Source: Humidesulfovibrio sp.
GTDB taxonomy: Bacteria; Desulfobacterota; Desulfovibrionia; Desulfovibrionales; Desulfovibrionaceae
NCBI RefSeq assembly: GCF_031082295.1
Contig: NZ_JAVHLD010000022.1
Location: 1 to 50,196 of the forward strand
DNA: 50,196 bases
Direction of reading: 5' to 3'
In this document: positions 42,023 to 50,196 of the stretch, piece by piece
How positions within the stretch are numbered: the stretch's first letter is position 1
Layout of the letters: each line of letters starts with the position of its first letter
Made by a program: the position numbers and the translations under genes
The notes under the pieces: generated by a model
Database searches by the model: none
The model's input: only the letters and a program-made list of their open reading frames with translations
Told to the model about the DNA's origin: nothing

Positions 42023-43831
42023 ATGACCGACACCAACCTCATCAGAAATTTCAGTATCATAGCGCATATCGACCACGGCAAATCGACCCTGGCCGACCGC
42101 ATCCTTGAGCTCACCGGCGTGGTTTCCGCGCGGGAGCAGAAGGCCCAGTACCTCGACAAGATGGACCTGGAGCGCGAACGCGGCATCACCATCAAGGCCC
42201 AGGCCGTGCGCATCCCCTACACCGCCAAGGACGGGAAGAAGTACGTCCTGAACCTCATCGACACCCCCGGCCACGTGGACTTCTCCTACGAGGTCTCGCG
42301 CAGCCTCGCCGCCTGCGAGGGCGCGCTGCTCGTGGTCGACGCCTCCCAGGGCGTGGAGGCCCAGACGCTCGCCAACGTCTACCTGGCGCTGGACAACGAC
42401 CTCGAGGTCGTGCCGGTGCTGAACAAGATCGACCTGCCGAGCGCCGAACCCGAGCGCGTGAGCCGCGAGATCGAAGAGGTCATCGGGCTGGACTGCACCG
42501 ACCCGGCCCTGGTGAGCGCCAAGTCGGGCCTGGGCGTGGCGGACCTGATCGAGCGCATCATCACGCACCTGCCGCCCCCAAAGGGCGAGGCCGACGCGCC
42601 CCTGAAGGCGCTCATCTTCGACTCCTGGTACGACACGTACCTGGGCGTGGTGGTGCTCTTCCGCGTGCTTGAGGGCACCATCAAGAAGGGCGAAAAGATC
42701 CGCATCTTCTCCTCGGGCAAGGAGTTCGAGGTCATGAAGCTCGGCGTGTTCTCCCCGGAGAGCGTGGAGATGGCAGACTTCGGCCCCGGCGAGGTAGGCT
42801 TCCTCTGCGCCAACATGAAGGAGCTGTCCGACGCGCCCGTGGGCGACACCATCACCAAGGCCGCGAACCCCACCAAGACGCCGTTCCCCGGCTTCAAGAA
42901 GGTCAAGCCCATGGTCTTCTCCGGCCTGTACCCGGTGGAGCCCAACGAGTACGAGATGCTCAAGGTGGCGCTGGAGAAGCTCCAGCTGAACGACGCCGCC
43001 TTCAGCTTCGAGCCGGAGACCTCCAAGGCCCTGGGCTTCGGCTTCCGCTGCGGCTTCCTTGGCCTCCTGCACATCGAGATCATCCAGGAGCGCCTTGAGC
43101 GCGAGTTCCAGGCCCGGCTCATCACCACCGCGCCCTCGGTCATCTACAACGTGGAGACCACCGACGGCCGCAAGCTCCAGATCGACAACCCGAGCCTGCT
43201 GCCCGAGCCGAGCCACATCGCCGCGCTGTACGAGCCCTACGCCAAGGTGGAAATCCACGTGCCCAACGACTTCGTGGGCAACGTGCTGGGCCTGTGCGAA
43301 GAAAAGCGCGGCATCCAGAAGGACATGAAGTACCTGACCACCTCCCGCGTGGTGGTGACCTATGAAATGCCCTTCGCCGAGATCATGTTCGACTTCTTCG
43401 ACAAGCTGAAGAGCACCACGAAGGGCTACGCAAGCCTCGACTACGAGATCATCGACTACCGCCAGTCCGACCTGGTGCGCCTGGACATCCTCATCAACAC
43501 CGAGGCCGTGGACGCCTTCTCGGTCATCGTGCACCGCGACTCGGCCTACAAGTTCGGCCGCAGCCTCGCGGAGAAGCTCAAGAAGAGCATCCCCCGCCAG
43601 ATGTTCGAGGTCATCATCCAGGCCGCCATCGGCAACAAGATCATCGCCAAGGAGCGCGTGGCGCCCTTCCGCAAGGACGTCATCGCCAAGTGCTACGGCG
43701 GCGACATCACCAGAAAGCGCAAGCTTTTGGAAAAGCAGAAGGAAGGCAAGCGCCGCATGCGCCGCATGGGCAACGTGGAGATTCCGCAGGAAGCCTTCCT
43801 GGCCGTGCTCAAGGCCGGCGGCGACGACTAG
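42023..43831 (+). CDS. lepA: translation elongation factor 4 (LepA)
   Basis: A 602-residue ribosome-bound GTPase. The GTPase motifs are [13 protein letters not shown] (G1), ERERGITI (G2), [12 protein letters not shown] (G3), NKIDLPSA (G4) and SAKSGLG (G5). The EF-G-like domains and the LepA-specific C-terminal domain ([36 protein letters not shown]) are complete and the length is normal. It is followed by lepB 59 bp downstream, a common bacterial order. Confidence 0.98.
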   Translation: MTDTNLIRNFSIIAHIDHGKSTLADRILELTGVVSAREQKAQYLDKMDLERERGITIKAQAVRIPYTAKDGKKYVLNLIDTPGHVDFSYEVSRSLAACEGALLVVDASQGVEAQTLANVYLALDNDLEVVPVLNKIDLPSAEPERVSREIEEVIGLDCTDPALVSAKSGLGVADLIERIITHLPPPKGEADAPLKALIFDSWYDTYLGVVVLFRVLEGTIKKGEKIRIFSSGKEFEVMKLGVFSPESVEMADFGPGEVGFLCANMKELSDAPVGDTITKAANPTKTPFPGFKKVKPMVFSGLYPVEPNEYEMLKVALEKLQLNDAAFSFEPETSKALGFGFRCGFLGLLHIEIIQERLEREFQARLITTAPSVIYNVETTDGRKLQIDNPSLLPEPSHIAALYEPYAKVEIHVPNDFVGNVLGLCEEKRGIQKDMKYLTTSRVVVTYEMPFAEIMFDFFDKLKSTTKGYASLDYEIIDYRQSDLVRLDILINTEAVDAFSVIVHRDSAYKFGRSLAEKLKKSIPRQMFEVIIQAAIGNKIIAKERVAPFRKDVIAKCYGGDITRKRKLLEKQKEGKRRMRRMGNVEIPQEAFLAVLKAGGDD

Positions 43832-43890
43832 CCCCCAACGACGACCAACCACGCGGCGGCCCCCTCGCCGCACAGAGAGAAGGAACGAGC

Positions 43891-44610
43891 ATGAATCCGA
43901 GATGGCTCAAGACGCTCAAGGAATACGTGGAGGCGCTGCTCGTCGCGGTGGTGCTGGCGCTGATCATCCGCGCCTTCGTGGTGCAGGCCTTCAAGATCCC
44001 CACCGGCTCCATGCTTGAGACCCTGCAGATCGGCGACCAGCTGCTCGTCAGCAAGTTCCACTACGGCCTCAAGATGCCCTTCTCCGACCGCATCCTGGTG
44101 GATGTGTACGAGCCCCAGCACGGCGACATCGTCGTGTTCGAGTACCCCTTCGACGAGAAGCTCGACTCCAGCCGCCCGACCCTGAAGGACGTGGACTTCG
44201 TCAAGCGCATCGTGGGCGTCCCCGGCGACACGGTGGAGATCCGCGCCAAGGAGGTCTACGTCAACGGCAAGCACGTCACCGGGCCGTACGTCCAGCACAC
44301 CATGGCCGACATCGAGCCAAGCCCCCTGCCCGAAGGCCACCCGGACGTCACCGTGGACCCCAAGACCTACTTCGACCACTGCGAAAGCGCGAGCGCCCCC
44401 TGCAGCGCCAAGCGCGACTGGATGCCCAAGATCACCGTGCCCGAGGGCAAGTACTTCTGCATGGGCGACAACCGCGACGAGTCCTTCGACTCCCGCTTCT
44501 GGGGCTTCGTGGACCGCTCCGCCATCAAGGGCAAGGCCATGATCATCTACTGGTCGTGGACAAGCCCCACCCACATCCGCTGGGAGCGCATCGGCCGCCT
44601 GCTGCACTAG
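43891..44610 (+). CDS. lepB: signal peptidase I
   Basis: A 239-residue membrane-anchored serine protease that cleaves signal peptides on the periplasmic side. One transmembrane segment (ALLVAVVLALIIRAFVVQAF) precedes the catalytic Ser40 (KIPTGSML); the general base Lys105 is in FVKRIVGVPGD; the box GDNRDESFDSRFWGFV is complete. AGAAGGAA precedes the ATG. It is probably cotranscribed with lepA. Confidence 0.96.
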   Translation: MNPRWLKTLKEYVEALLVAVVLALIIRAFVVQAFKIPTGSMLETLQIGDQLLVSKFHYGLKMPFSDRILVDVYEPQHGDIVVFEYPFDEKLDSSRPTLKDVDFVKRIVGVPGDTVEIRAKEVYVNGKHVTGPYVQHTMADIEPSPLPEGHPDVTVDPKTYFDHCESASAPCSAKRDWMPKITVPEGKYFCMGDNRDESFDSRFWGFVDRSAIKGKAMIIYWSWTSPTHIRWERIGRLLH

Positions 44611-44619
44611 CCCGCTCCG

Positions 44620-45477
44620 GTGAAGGAAGGCACGAAGGCAACGCTGGCGCTGGTGGCCACGGCGCTCATCTGGAGCTCCGGCGGCCTGGCAGTGAAGCTG
44701 GTGGACGTGAGCCCCATGGCCATCACGGGCGTGCGCGGCGCCATCTCCGCCCTGACCATCCTGCTCATGATGCGCGGCGCGCTTGACCTCCGGCCCACCC
44801 GCGCGCGCCTGGGCACGGCCCTGTGCTATGCCGGGCTGCTGCTCGGCTACGTGGTCGCCATGAAGATGACCACCGCGGCCAACGCCATCCTGCTGGCCTA
44901 CACCGCGCCCATGTACGTCGCGCTGCTGGCTCCGCGCCTGCTGGGCGAGCCCACCCGCCCGCGCGACTGGCTGTTCGTCCTGACCATGCTCTGCGGCATG
45001 GTGCTGTTCTTCCTCGACCGGGTCTCCACGACGGGCCTCTGGGGCAACGTCATCGCCATGGGCACGGGGATGCTCTACGCGGCCTTCACCCTGTGCATGC
45101 GCGCCCAGAAGGACGCCTCGCCCCTGGAGGCCGTCGCGCTGGGCAACATCATCACCGCGCTCATCGGGCTGCCGTTCCTCCTCTGGGAAGGCCTGCCCGA
45201 CGCCTCCGGCTGGCTGGGCCTGGTCTACCTGGGGGTGGTCCAGCAGGGCCTGTCCATGGGCCTCTACGTCTGGGCCATCAAGCGCCTGGGCGCGCTGGAG
45301 GCCATCCTCATCATGACCCTGGAACCCATCCTGAACCCTGTCTGGGTGGCCCTGGGCTACGGCGAGATTCCCGGCCTGTGGTCGATCCTCGGCGGGGCCG
45401 TGGTGCTCTGCGCCGTGACGCTGCGCGGCGTGTCCGGCGCGTTGCGAAAGCCCGCCCCGGCCTCCGCACCGGCCTGA
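44620..45477 (+). CDS. EamA/DMT-family transporter
   Basis: A 285-residue inner-membrane protein with ten hydrophobic segments in two EamA repeats (ATLALVATALIWSSGGLAVKLV... and LWGNVIAMGTGMLYAAFTLCMRAQK...). The family exports metabolites or amino acids; the substrate is not deducible. It starts at GTG 9 bp after lepB and has only a weak ribosome binding site, so translation may be coupled to lepB. Confidence 0.88.
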   Translation: MKEGTKATLALVATALIWSSGGLAVKLVDVSPMAITGVRGAISALTILLMMRGALDLRPTRARLGTALCYAGLLLGYVVAMKMTTAANAILLAYTAPMYVALLAPRLLGEPTRPRDWLFVLTMLCGMVLFFLDRVSTTGLWGNVIAMGTGMLYAAFTLCMRAQKDASPLEAVALGNIITALIGLPFLLWEGLPDASGWLGLVYLGVVQQGLSMGLYVWAIKRLGALEAILIMTLEPILNPVWVALGYGEIPGLWSILGGAVVLCAVTLRGVSGALRKPAPASAPA

Positions 45478-45555
45478 TTGCCTTGACTTTCTAGACAAAG
45501 CGCTCCCGGTATGGCATGATCTATAGGCACAGCCGCAGAAAAGGAGCATCCCCCC

Positions 45556-47124
45556 GTGATCGCCAAAGTCAGCACCGCCGCACTGCTCGGCATCGAAGCC
45601 CTTCCCGTGTCCCTGGAGGTCGACCTGACCCGCTCCGGCATGCCCGCCTTCACCCTCGTTGGCCTGGCCGAGGGCGCCGTGCGCGAGGCCAAGGAGCGCG
45701 TGCTCGCGGCGCTGAAGAACGCCGGACACAAGCTGCCGCCCGCGCGCATCACCGTGAACCTCGCCCCCGCCGACCTGCGCAAGGAGGGCAGCGCCTACGA
45801 CCTGCCGCTGGCCCTGTGCCTGCTGGCCGCCAGCGAGGCCATCGACCCGCGGCACCTCGCCCCGGAAGGCCCGGACCCCAAGGTCGGCGGCTGGTTCCTG
45901 GCCGGGGAGCTGTCGCTGGACGGCGCGCTGAAGCCCGTGCCGGGCATCCTGCCCCTGGCCATCCTGGCCCGCGACCAGGGCGCGCAGGGGCTCATCGTGC
46001 CGGGCGAAAACGCCGCCGAGGCCGCCGTGGTGCAGGGACTTTCCGTCTACGGCGTGGACAGCCTGTCCCAGGCCGTGCGCATCGTCACCGGAGAGGACCA
46101 GCCCGCGCCCGCCGTGGTGGACGTGGACGCGCTGTGGGCGGGCCAGGCCGGGTGCGAGGGCGACTTCGCCGAGGTCAAGGGCCAGGACCACGCCAAGCGC
46201 GCCATCGAGATCGCCGCCGCGGGCGGGCACAACCTGCTGTTCGTCGGGCCTCCGGGCAGCGGCAAGACCATGCTCTCCCAGCGCATCCCCACGGTGCTGC
46301 CGCCGCTCACCTTCGACGAGGCGCTGGAAGTCACCAAAATCTACTCCGTGGCAGGAATGCTCCCGCGCGAGGCCGCGCTCATCGTGCGCCGCCCCTTCCG
46401 CTCGCCGCACCACACCATTTCCGACGCCGGGCTCATCGGCGGCGGGGTCTGCCCCCGGCCCGGCGAGGTGTCCCTCGGCCACAGAGGCGTCCTGTTCTTA
46501 GATGAGCTGCCGGAGTTCAAGAAACACGTGCTGGAGGTGCTGCGCCAGCCCCTGGAAGACGGCCGGGTGACCATTTCCCGCGCGGCCCAGGCGCTCACCT
46601 ACCCGGCGGACTTCATGCTCGTGGCGGCCATGAACCCCTGCCCCTGCGGCTACCTGACGGACGACCGCCACACCTGCACATGCTCGCCGCTGTCCATCCT
46701 CAAGTACCGGTCGCGCATCTCCGGCCCGCTCATGGACCGCATCGACCTGCAGGTGGAGGTGCCCGCCGTGCCGTACGAGGACCTGAAGGCCCCGCGCGGC
46801 ACCCGCGACTCGGCCACCATGCGCGCAGGCATCGTCAAGGTGCGCGCGCTGCAGGCCGAACGCTACAAGGATTCGAGCATCCGGCTGAACGCCGACCTCC
46901 AGGGCGCGCTCCTGGAGTGCTGGTGCAAGGTGGGCGAGGGGGAGCACCAGTTCCTGGAGCAGGCCGTGCGCCGCCTGGGCCTTTCCGCCCGGGCGTACAC
47001 CCGCGTGCTGCGCATCGCCCGCACCATCGCGGACATGGAGGACGCGGAAGCCATCGAGATTCCGCATCTGGCCGAGGCCATCAACTTCCGCACCATGGAC
47101 CGGGTGAACCAGCCGGGGGGGTGA
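45556..47124 (+). CDS. comM: ComM/YifB-family AAA+ Mg-chelatase-like protein
   Basis: A 522-residue protein of the YifB/ComM family; ComM is a helicase that aids branch migration in natural transformation. The order is an N-terminal Lon-like S5 fold (VEVDLTRSGMPAFTLVGLAEGAVREAKERV), AAA+ with Walker A GPPGSGKTM and Walker B VLFLDELPEF, a zinc-like CPCGYLTDDRHTCTC and a C-terminal helical lid. The start is GTG with AAGGAG at 9 nt. The last residues (MDRVNQPGG) are encoded by a 24-bp sequence repeated 940 bp further on at the far end of an A+T-rich insert. Confidence 0.95.
   Translation: MIAKVSTAALLGIEALPVSLEVDLTRSGMPAFTLVGLAEGAVREAKERVLAALKNAGHKLPPARITVNLAPADLRKEGSAYDLPLALCLLAASEAIDPRHLAPEGPDPKVGGWFLAGELSLDGALKPVPGILPLAILARDQGAQGLIVPGENAAEAAVVQGLSVYGVDSLSQAVRIVTGEDQPAPAVVDVDALWAGQAGCEGDFAEVKGQDHAKRAIEIAAAGGHNLLFVGPPGSGKTMLSQRIPTVLPPLTFDEALEVTKIYSVAGMLPREAALIVRRPFRSPHHTISDAGLIGGGVCPRPGEVSLGHRGVLFLDELPEFKKHVLEVLRQPLEDGRVTISRAAQALTYPADFMLVAAMNPCPCGYLTDDRHTCTCSPLSILKYRSRISGPLMDRIDLQVEVPAVPYEDLKAPRGTRDSATMRAGIVKVRALQAERYKDSSIRLNADLQGALLECWCKVGEGEHQFLEQAVRRLGLSARAYTRVLRIARTIADMEDAEAIEIPHLAEAINFRTMDRVNQPGG
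47093..47116 (+). repeat. Left copy of a 24-bp direct repeat (comM end)
   Basis: The repeat starts CCATGGACCGGG and ends AACCAGCCGG. It is identical to 48033-48056 and lies within the last codons of comM. The pair brackets a low-G+C segment, as attachment-site copies would. Confidence 0.85.
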
Positions 47125-47332
47125 GGGGGCTGTCAAGAACGTCACTTTACGGCTGGCGCGGCTGAAGAAGCTGGGCACACGCATTAGCCAGCGCGCGAAT
47201 GGAACTGAGGGGAGCAGATGTTGGAAGAAGTGAAGCGGAGGGTGCTTTCGGGGAGAGCGGTGCACATGTTGCAGGAAGTTGCGGGTGGATGCAAACAAAA
47301 ATATGTGAATCGCTACTACTAAGGGGGCGATG

Positions 47333-47881
47333 ATGAGGAAGCGGGTGTTTGTGATATTGTGCTGCTTTGTTTTTCTCCACATGCCCATGGCAACTGCAGG
47401 AACTGATGCAATTTGCAAGAAAAGACATACAGACAATCTTGACGCGTACTTCGAGACAGATGTTGAACATATAATTACGTGTGCAAAGCATACCGAGGTG
47501 ACAGATCTGAACTTTGTCTCAACAACGCTAGATGAGTCAAGCCCTGTTGCTATATTGTATTATAACAATAACGAAAGAAATTCTAATGGGTTTGCTGCTG
47601 TATTTCACCTGCTCAGCAAAACAGTTAAAACACTTAGATACGCCACGTTTAGGGTCAGTGGAGGAACAATAACTCCACCTGAAGCGGCGTTTATGACTAC
47701 AAGATATAGTTTCTCGAGCATTCCGTCGATTGTTGTTTACCGTGCCTCTGCGGACGGTGTTGATGTCTCCCAAATTCGTGGTCATGTTAAAAATTCACGA
47801 GACATCAATGGCCTATACCTGGAGTCTCTTGATTATATCGTAAACGTTGTACTTCGGCCGCAGAGTACAAGCCCAAAATAG
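47333..47881 (+). CDS. Exported thioredoxin-fold-like protein of the island
   Basis: A 182-residue protein with a signal peptide (KRVFVILCCFVFLHMPMATAG). The segment PVAILYYNNNERNSNGFAAVFHLLSK followed by FSSIPSIVVYRAS, with a Pro where thioredoxins have the cis-proline, suggests a thioredoxin-like fold, but no CxxC is present. The mature part has two cysteines (CKKRH and TCAKH). Codons are A/T-ending, unlike the rest of the window. AAGGGGG lies 6 nt before the second ATG. Function is unknown; the fold call is tentative. Confidence 0.65.
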   Translation: MRKRVFVILCCFVFLHMPMATAGTDAICKKRHTDNLDAYFETDVEHIITCAKHTEVTDLNFVSTTLDESSPVAILYYNNNERNSNGFAAVFHLLSKTVKTLRYATFRVSGGTITPPEAAFMTTRYSFSSIPSIVVYRASADGVDVSQIRGHVKNSRDINGLYLESLDYIVNVVLRPQSTSPK

Positions 47882-47941
47882 TCACCGCAGAAACGTTGGC
47901 TGTAGTGACACCATACCAATAATAGACCATCATCCATCCAT

Positions 47942-48064
47942 GTGCACTTTGATTTCGTTGGCAGTTATACTCGTGTTGGCAACGCCTACAAGGAGCGCTC
48001 GGGCTGGGTCTGCCCGGCCTGCGGGCTGCTGGCCATGGACCGGGTGAACCAGCCGGAGGGATAG
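47942..48064 (+). pseudogene. Truncated ORF ending in the right comM repeat
   Basis: Forty codons from a GTG (HFDFVGSYTRVGNAYKERSG, then WVCPACGLLAMDRVNQPEG) to TAG. The last nine codons equal the comM end (MDRVNQPEG), so this looks like a foreign C-terminal fragment with a CPAC zinc knuckle joined to the original comM terminus. No ribosome binding site is seen. Confidence 0.35.
48033..48056 (+). repeat. Right copy of the 24-bp direct repeat
   Basis: Identical to 47093-47116. In frame it reads MDRVNQPE followed by Gly and a stop, probably the original end of comM before insertion. Confidence 0.85.
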
Positions 48065-48202
48065 TCCCCAATCCCCACCGCAAAAGGGGAATTGCCCTGC
48101 GCCGCAAGTTCTGATACCCAGGACGGGTACCCGGCGGACCGCGCGCACGCCCACCAATGCCTGCCACCGCCCGGCCCTGGCCGCGCGCACTCAGGAGGAA
48201 CC

Positions 48203-48862
48203 GTGACCCTGCTCAGCCTGTATGATTTCGCCGCCGGCCCGCTCTTCGCCTTTTCCTTCAGCGTGTTCGCGCTGGGCTCAGGCTGGCGCGTGCTGCGCTT
48301 CGTGCTCCTGGCCCGCGCCGCAGACCCAGCCGCCCTCAAGGGCTTCCGCCCGTCCTGGGCGCTGAAGAGCATCCTGCGCTGGCTCGTCCCGGCCAACATC
48401 ACCGCGCGCGAGAACGCCCTCATGACCGCCGCGGGCTTTTCCTTCCACCTGGCGCTCCTCGGCGTGGCGCTCTTCTTCTCGGCCCACGTGGTGCTGGTGG
48501 ACCTGGCCTGGGACGTGTCCTGGCCCACCCTGCCCGACGAGGCCGCCGACTGGCTGACCTACCTGTTCCTGGCCTCGGCGGCGTTCCTGGCCTGGCGGCG
48601 GCTCAGCCTGCCCCACGTGCGCGCCCTCACCACCGCCTCGGACTGGCTGGTGCTGGCCCTCACCGCCGCGCCCATGCTCACCGGCCTCATCGCCTACCGC
48701 CAGTGGGGCGACTACGACCTGTTCATCACCCTGCACGTGCTCTCGGGCAACCTGATGCTCCTCGCCGTGCCGTTCACCAAGCTCTCCCACGCCGTCTTGT
48801 TCTTCGTCTCGCGCGCCGTCACCGGCAGCGACTTCGGCAAGCGCAACGTGGGCGCCTGGTAA
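48203..48862 (+). CDS. Membrane cytochrome b subunit (NarI/TmcC/DsrM-like)
   Basis: A 219-residue protein with five hydrophobic segments. Histidines suitable for two b haems are His82 and His95 in one pair of helices and His178 and His196 in another; the 18-residue spacing of the last pair equals that of the NarI ligands. It starts at GTG behind AGGAGGA. The next gene encodes an HdrD/TmcB-like Fe-S protein, so the two form a TmcBC- or DsrMK-like module that moves electrons between menaquinone or periplasmic cytochromes and the cytoplasm. The periplasmic cytochrome c partner is not in the window. Confidence 0.82.
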   Translation: MTLLSLYDFAAGPLFAFSFSVFALGSGWRVLRFVLLARAADPAALKGFRPSWALKSILRWLVPANITARENALMTAAGFSFHLALLGVALFFSAHVVLVDLAWDVSWPTLPDEAADWLTYLFLASAAFLAWRRLSLPHVRALTTASDWLVLALTAAPMLTGLIAYRQWGDYDLFITLHVLSGNLMLLAVPFTKLSHAVLFFVSRAVTGSDFGKRNVGAW

Positions 48863-48891
48863 TCGCCCAGTAGAATCGGCAAGGAGACGCA

Positions 48892-50124
48892 ATGGACTTA
48901 GGCATCCTGAAACAAGCCCTGGCAGGCAAAAGCGGCGCGCGCCTCAAGCTCTGGATGGAGATCTGCGCGCGCTGCGGCCTGTGCGCCCAGGGCTGCCACT
49001 TCTTCCAGTCCGACCCCCGGCCCGAGCACGTGCCCGCCTACCGCCTGAAGCCCCTGGCCGAGCTCATCCGCAAGAAGGGCGACGTGGACGAGGCCTTCAT
49101 GCAGTGGCTGGTGGACACAGCCTACGGCACCTGCACCATGTGCCAGCGCTGCACCATGTTCTGCCCGCACGGCATCTCCATAGCCTTCCTGGTGCGCGCC
49201 ACCCGGGCGCTGGCCGTATCGCAGGGCATGACCCCGCAGGGGCTGGCCTCGGGCCTGGCCAACGCGCTGGAGTTCGGCAACAACCTCGGCATCACCGAGG
49301 AAGAGTACATCGAGACCGTGGAATGGCAGCTGGAGGAACTCCAGGCCGAAATGCCGGACGCCGTGGCCCCCATCGACAAGAAGGGCGCCGAGGTGCTCGT
49401 CACCTTCCACCCGCGCGACATCAAGTTCTACCCGCAGAACCTCTACTGCTACCTCAAGCTGTACAACGCCGCCGGGCTCGACTTCACCCTCACCAGCGCC
49501 AAGGGCTGGGACTCCACCAACATCGGGCTCTTCGCCGGGGACGACCCCGCCGCCGCCGAGCTGGCCGGACGCGTCGTGGCCGCGGGCGAAAACCTGGGGG
49601 TCCGAACGATCCTCACAGCCGAGTGAGGGCACTCCATCCGCGCCCTCAAGTTTGAGGGACCCAACTGGCTGAAAAGAGACTTCCCCTTCGAGGTGGTGGC
49701 CCCCATGAAGATGTGGGCCGACCTCTTCCGCGCGGGCAGGCTCAAGCTCAAGCACCATTTTTACAAGGAATCGGCCACATTCCAGGATTCCTGCAACTTC
49801 ATCCGCAACGCCGGGCACTTCGAGGACTCGCGCCTGCTCTTGAACCACGTCTGCGCCGACCTGCGCGAGATGTACCCAAACGGCGTGCATACCCACTGCT
49901 GCGGCTCAGGCGGGGGGCATGGACTCATGGCCGAGTACAAGCAGAAGCGCCTGGCCACCGCCAAGGCCAAGGCCGAGGCCATCCGCGCCACCGGGGCCGA
50001 GGTCGCCGTGGTGGCCTGCCACAACTGCGAGGACGGCATCCGCGACGGCCTGAAGACGCACGAGGTGCCCGCGCAGGTGCATCTGTTCAGCAACTACCTG
50101 GCCGAGGCAGTGGACCTGGACTAA
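48892..50124 (+). CDS. HdrD/TmcB-like CCG iron-sulfur protein, probable selenoprotein (in-frame TGA at codon 245)
   Basis: A 410-residue protein with two [4Fe-4S] motifs (Cys25/28/31/35 in CARCGLCAQGC and Cys81/84/87/91 in CTMCQRCTMFCP) and CCG-type regions. The second CCG domain is complete (Cys301, Cys336-Cys337 in HCCGSGGG, Cys376-x2-Cys379). In the first, GWDSTNIGLFAGDD leads to LTAE-TGA-GHSIRALK, where TmcB/DsrK/HmcF relatives have ECGH. The frame continues with full family similarity to TAA, so I read TGA (49624-49626) as Sec245. A hairpin follows. AAGGAG precedes the ATG. It should take electrons from the cytochrome b encoded 29 bp upstream; the cytoplasmic acceptor, possibly DsrC or a disulfide, is inferred. 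Confidence 0.82.
49643..49658 (+). promoter_or_regulatory. SECIS-like hairpin in the HdrD-like gene
   Basis: CCCTCAAGTTTGAGGG forms a 5-7 bp stem with an AGTT or AAGTTT loop, starting 16 nt after the TGA. A G lies at the second loop position if six pairs form. It is weaker than the hairpin in the MetE-like gene but in the expected window. Confidence 0.5.
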
Positions 50125-50145
50125 GAAAAGAGATGCCTCCGGCGG

Positions 50146-50168
50146 CCAAAGGGCCTGAGGCCCTTTGG
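50146..50168 (+). terminator. Hairpin after the HdrD-like gene
   Basis: CCAAAGGGCC-tga-GGCCCTTTGG, a perfect 10-bp stem 22 bp after the stop codon, with no T tract. It is a likely transcription end or stability element. Confidence 0.6.
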
Positions 50169-50196
50169 AATCCCCATATCAAGCGAAAGGGCTTGG

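Larger units (their letters stand above)
47117..48056 (+). mobile_element. Small A+T-rich genomic island inserted at the comM 3' end
   Basis: About 940 bp whose centre (47330-47960) is strikingly A+T-rich next to DNA of very high G+C. It is bounded by the 24-bp direct repeat and carries one intact gene plus a short ORF that runs into the right repeat. No integrase or transposase is present, so it is a remnant or a cassette moved in trans. The non-coding parts (47125-47332 and 47882-48032) hold nothing else that I can name. Confidence 0.65.

Noticed and set aside
45483-45535. TTGACT...TATGGC before comM as a promoter
   Set aside because: The spacer is about 21 nt and the -10 match is poor.
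49627-49693. Reading the HdrD-like region as two genes
   Set aside because: The frame and family similarity pass straight through the TGA (E-TGA-GH for ECGH), and no ribosome binding site or family start lies before the second part.

Overview
The window is high-G+C DNA from a sulfate-reducing bacterium of the Desulfovibrio type (Desulfovibrionales). The grounds are an hdrCBA-flxDCBA electron-bifurcation operon, a Wolinella-type frdCAB operon, a TmcBC/DsrMK-like cytochrome b plus CCG-protein pair, a two-CW cysteine protein, a MotE/FliJ flagellar block and several sigma54 regulators. The two TGA-interrupted genes described below also imply that the organism decodes selenocysteine. No rRNA, tRNA or CRISPR array was seen.

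Layout. 1-4360 (minus strand): an RRM protein and a flagellar block fliJ-motE-truA-fliD-like. 4495-10048: a HAD phosphatase, a PAS/sigma54 activator and an SLC13 dicarboxylate transporter. 10048-14712: frdCAB followed by the two-subunit class I fumarase. 14998-22198: hdrC-hdrB-hdrA-flxD-flxC-flxB-flxA, all overlapping or nearly touching. 22199-22946: a gene-poor stretch with a promoter, a tiny ORF, nested hairpins and a terminator. 22947-29922: EF-hand protein, two-CW protein, chemoreceptor, ferredoxin-nitroreductase, nucleoside transporter, a membrane protein and a secreted protein. 29940-32559 (minus): a four-gene operon TusA-like / DsrE-like / TusA-OsmC fusion / MetE-like. 32772-36513 (minus): YdjC deacetylase, glycosyltransferase, nadE. 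36723-41826: CBS-ACT protein, a solitary BglII-like nuclease, sigma54 response regulator, HD-GYP response regulator, an SDR protein. 42023-47124: lepA, lepB, an EamA exporter, comM. 47117-48056: a small A+T-rich island bounded by a 24-bp direct repeat of the comM end. 48203-50124: a cytochrome b and an HdrD/TmcB-like Fe-S protein.

Main results. (1) Two genes appear to be selenoprotein genes. The MetE-like gene has an in-frame TGA at codon 224, where relatives carry Cys, with a 7-bp hairpin starting exactly 11 nt downstream. The HdrD/TmcB-like gene has an in-frame TGA at codon 245, in place of the Cys of the family ECGH motif, also followed by a hairpin. (2) The MetE-like gene ends a tight operon of sulfur-carrier-like proteins that may be an undescribed sulfur or selenium transfer system. 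(3) The dicarboxylate transporter and the frd-fum operon each have a perfect sigma54 promoter (TGGCAC-N5-TTGC), and each carries the identical palindrome TGTGGCGCCACA 126-128 bp upstream. The PAS/sigma54 activator encoded immediately upstream is the obvious regulator, which makes a C4-dicarboxylate uptake and fumarate-respiration regulon. (4) The 5' end of hdrA is tandemly duplicated.
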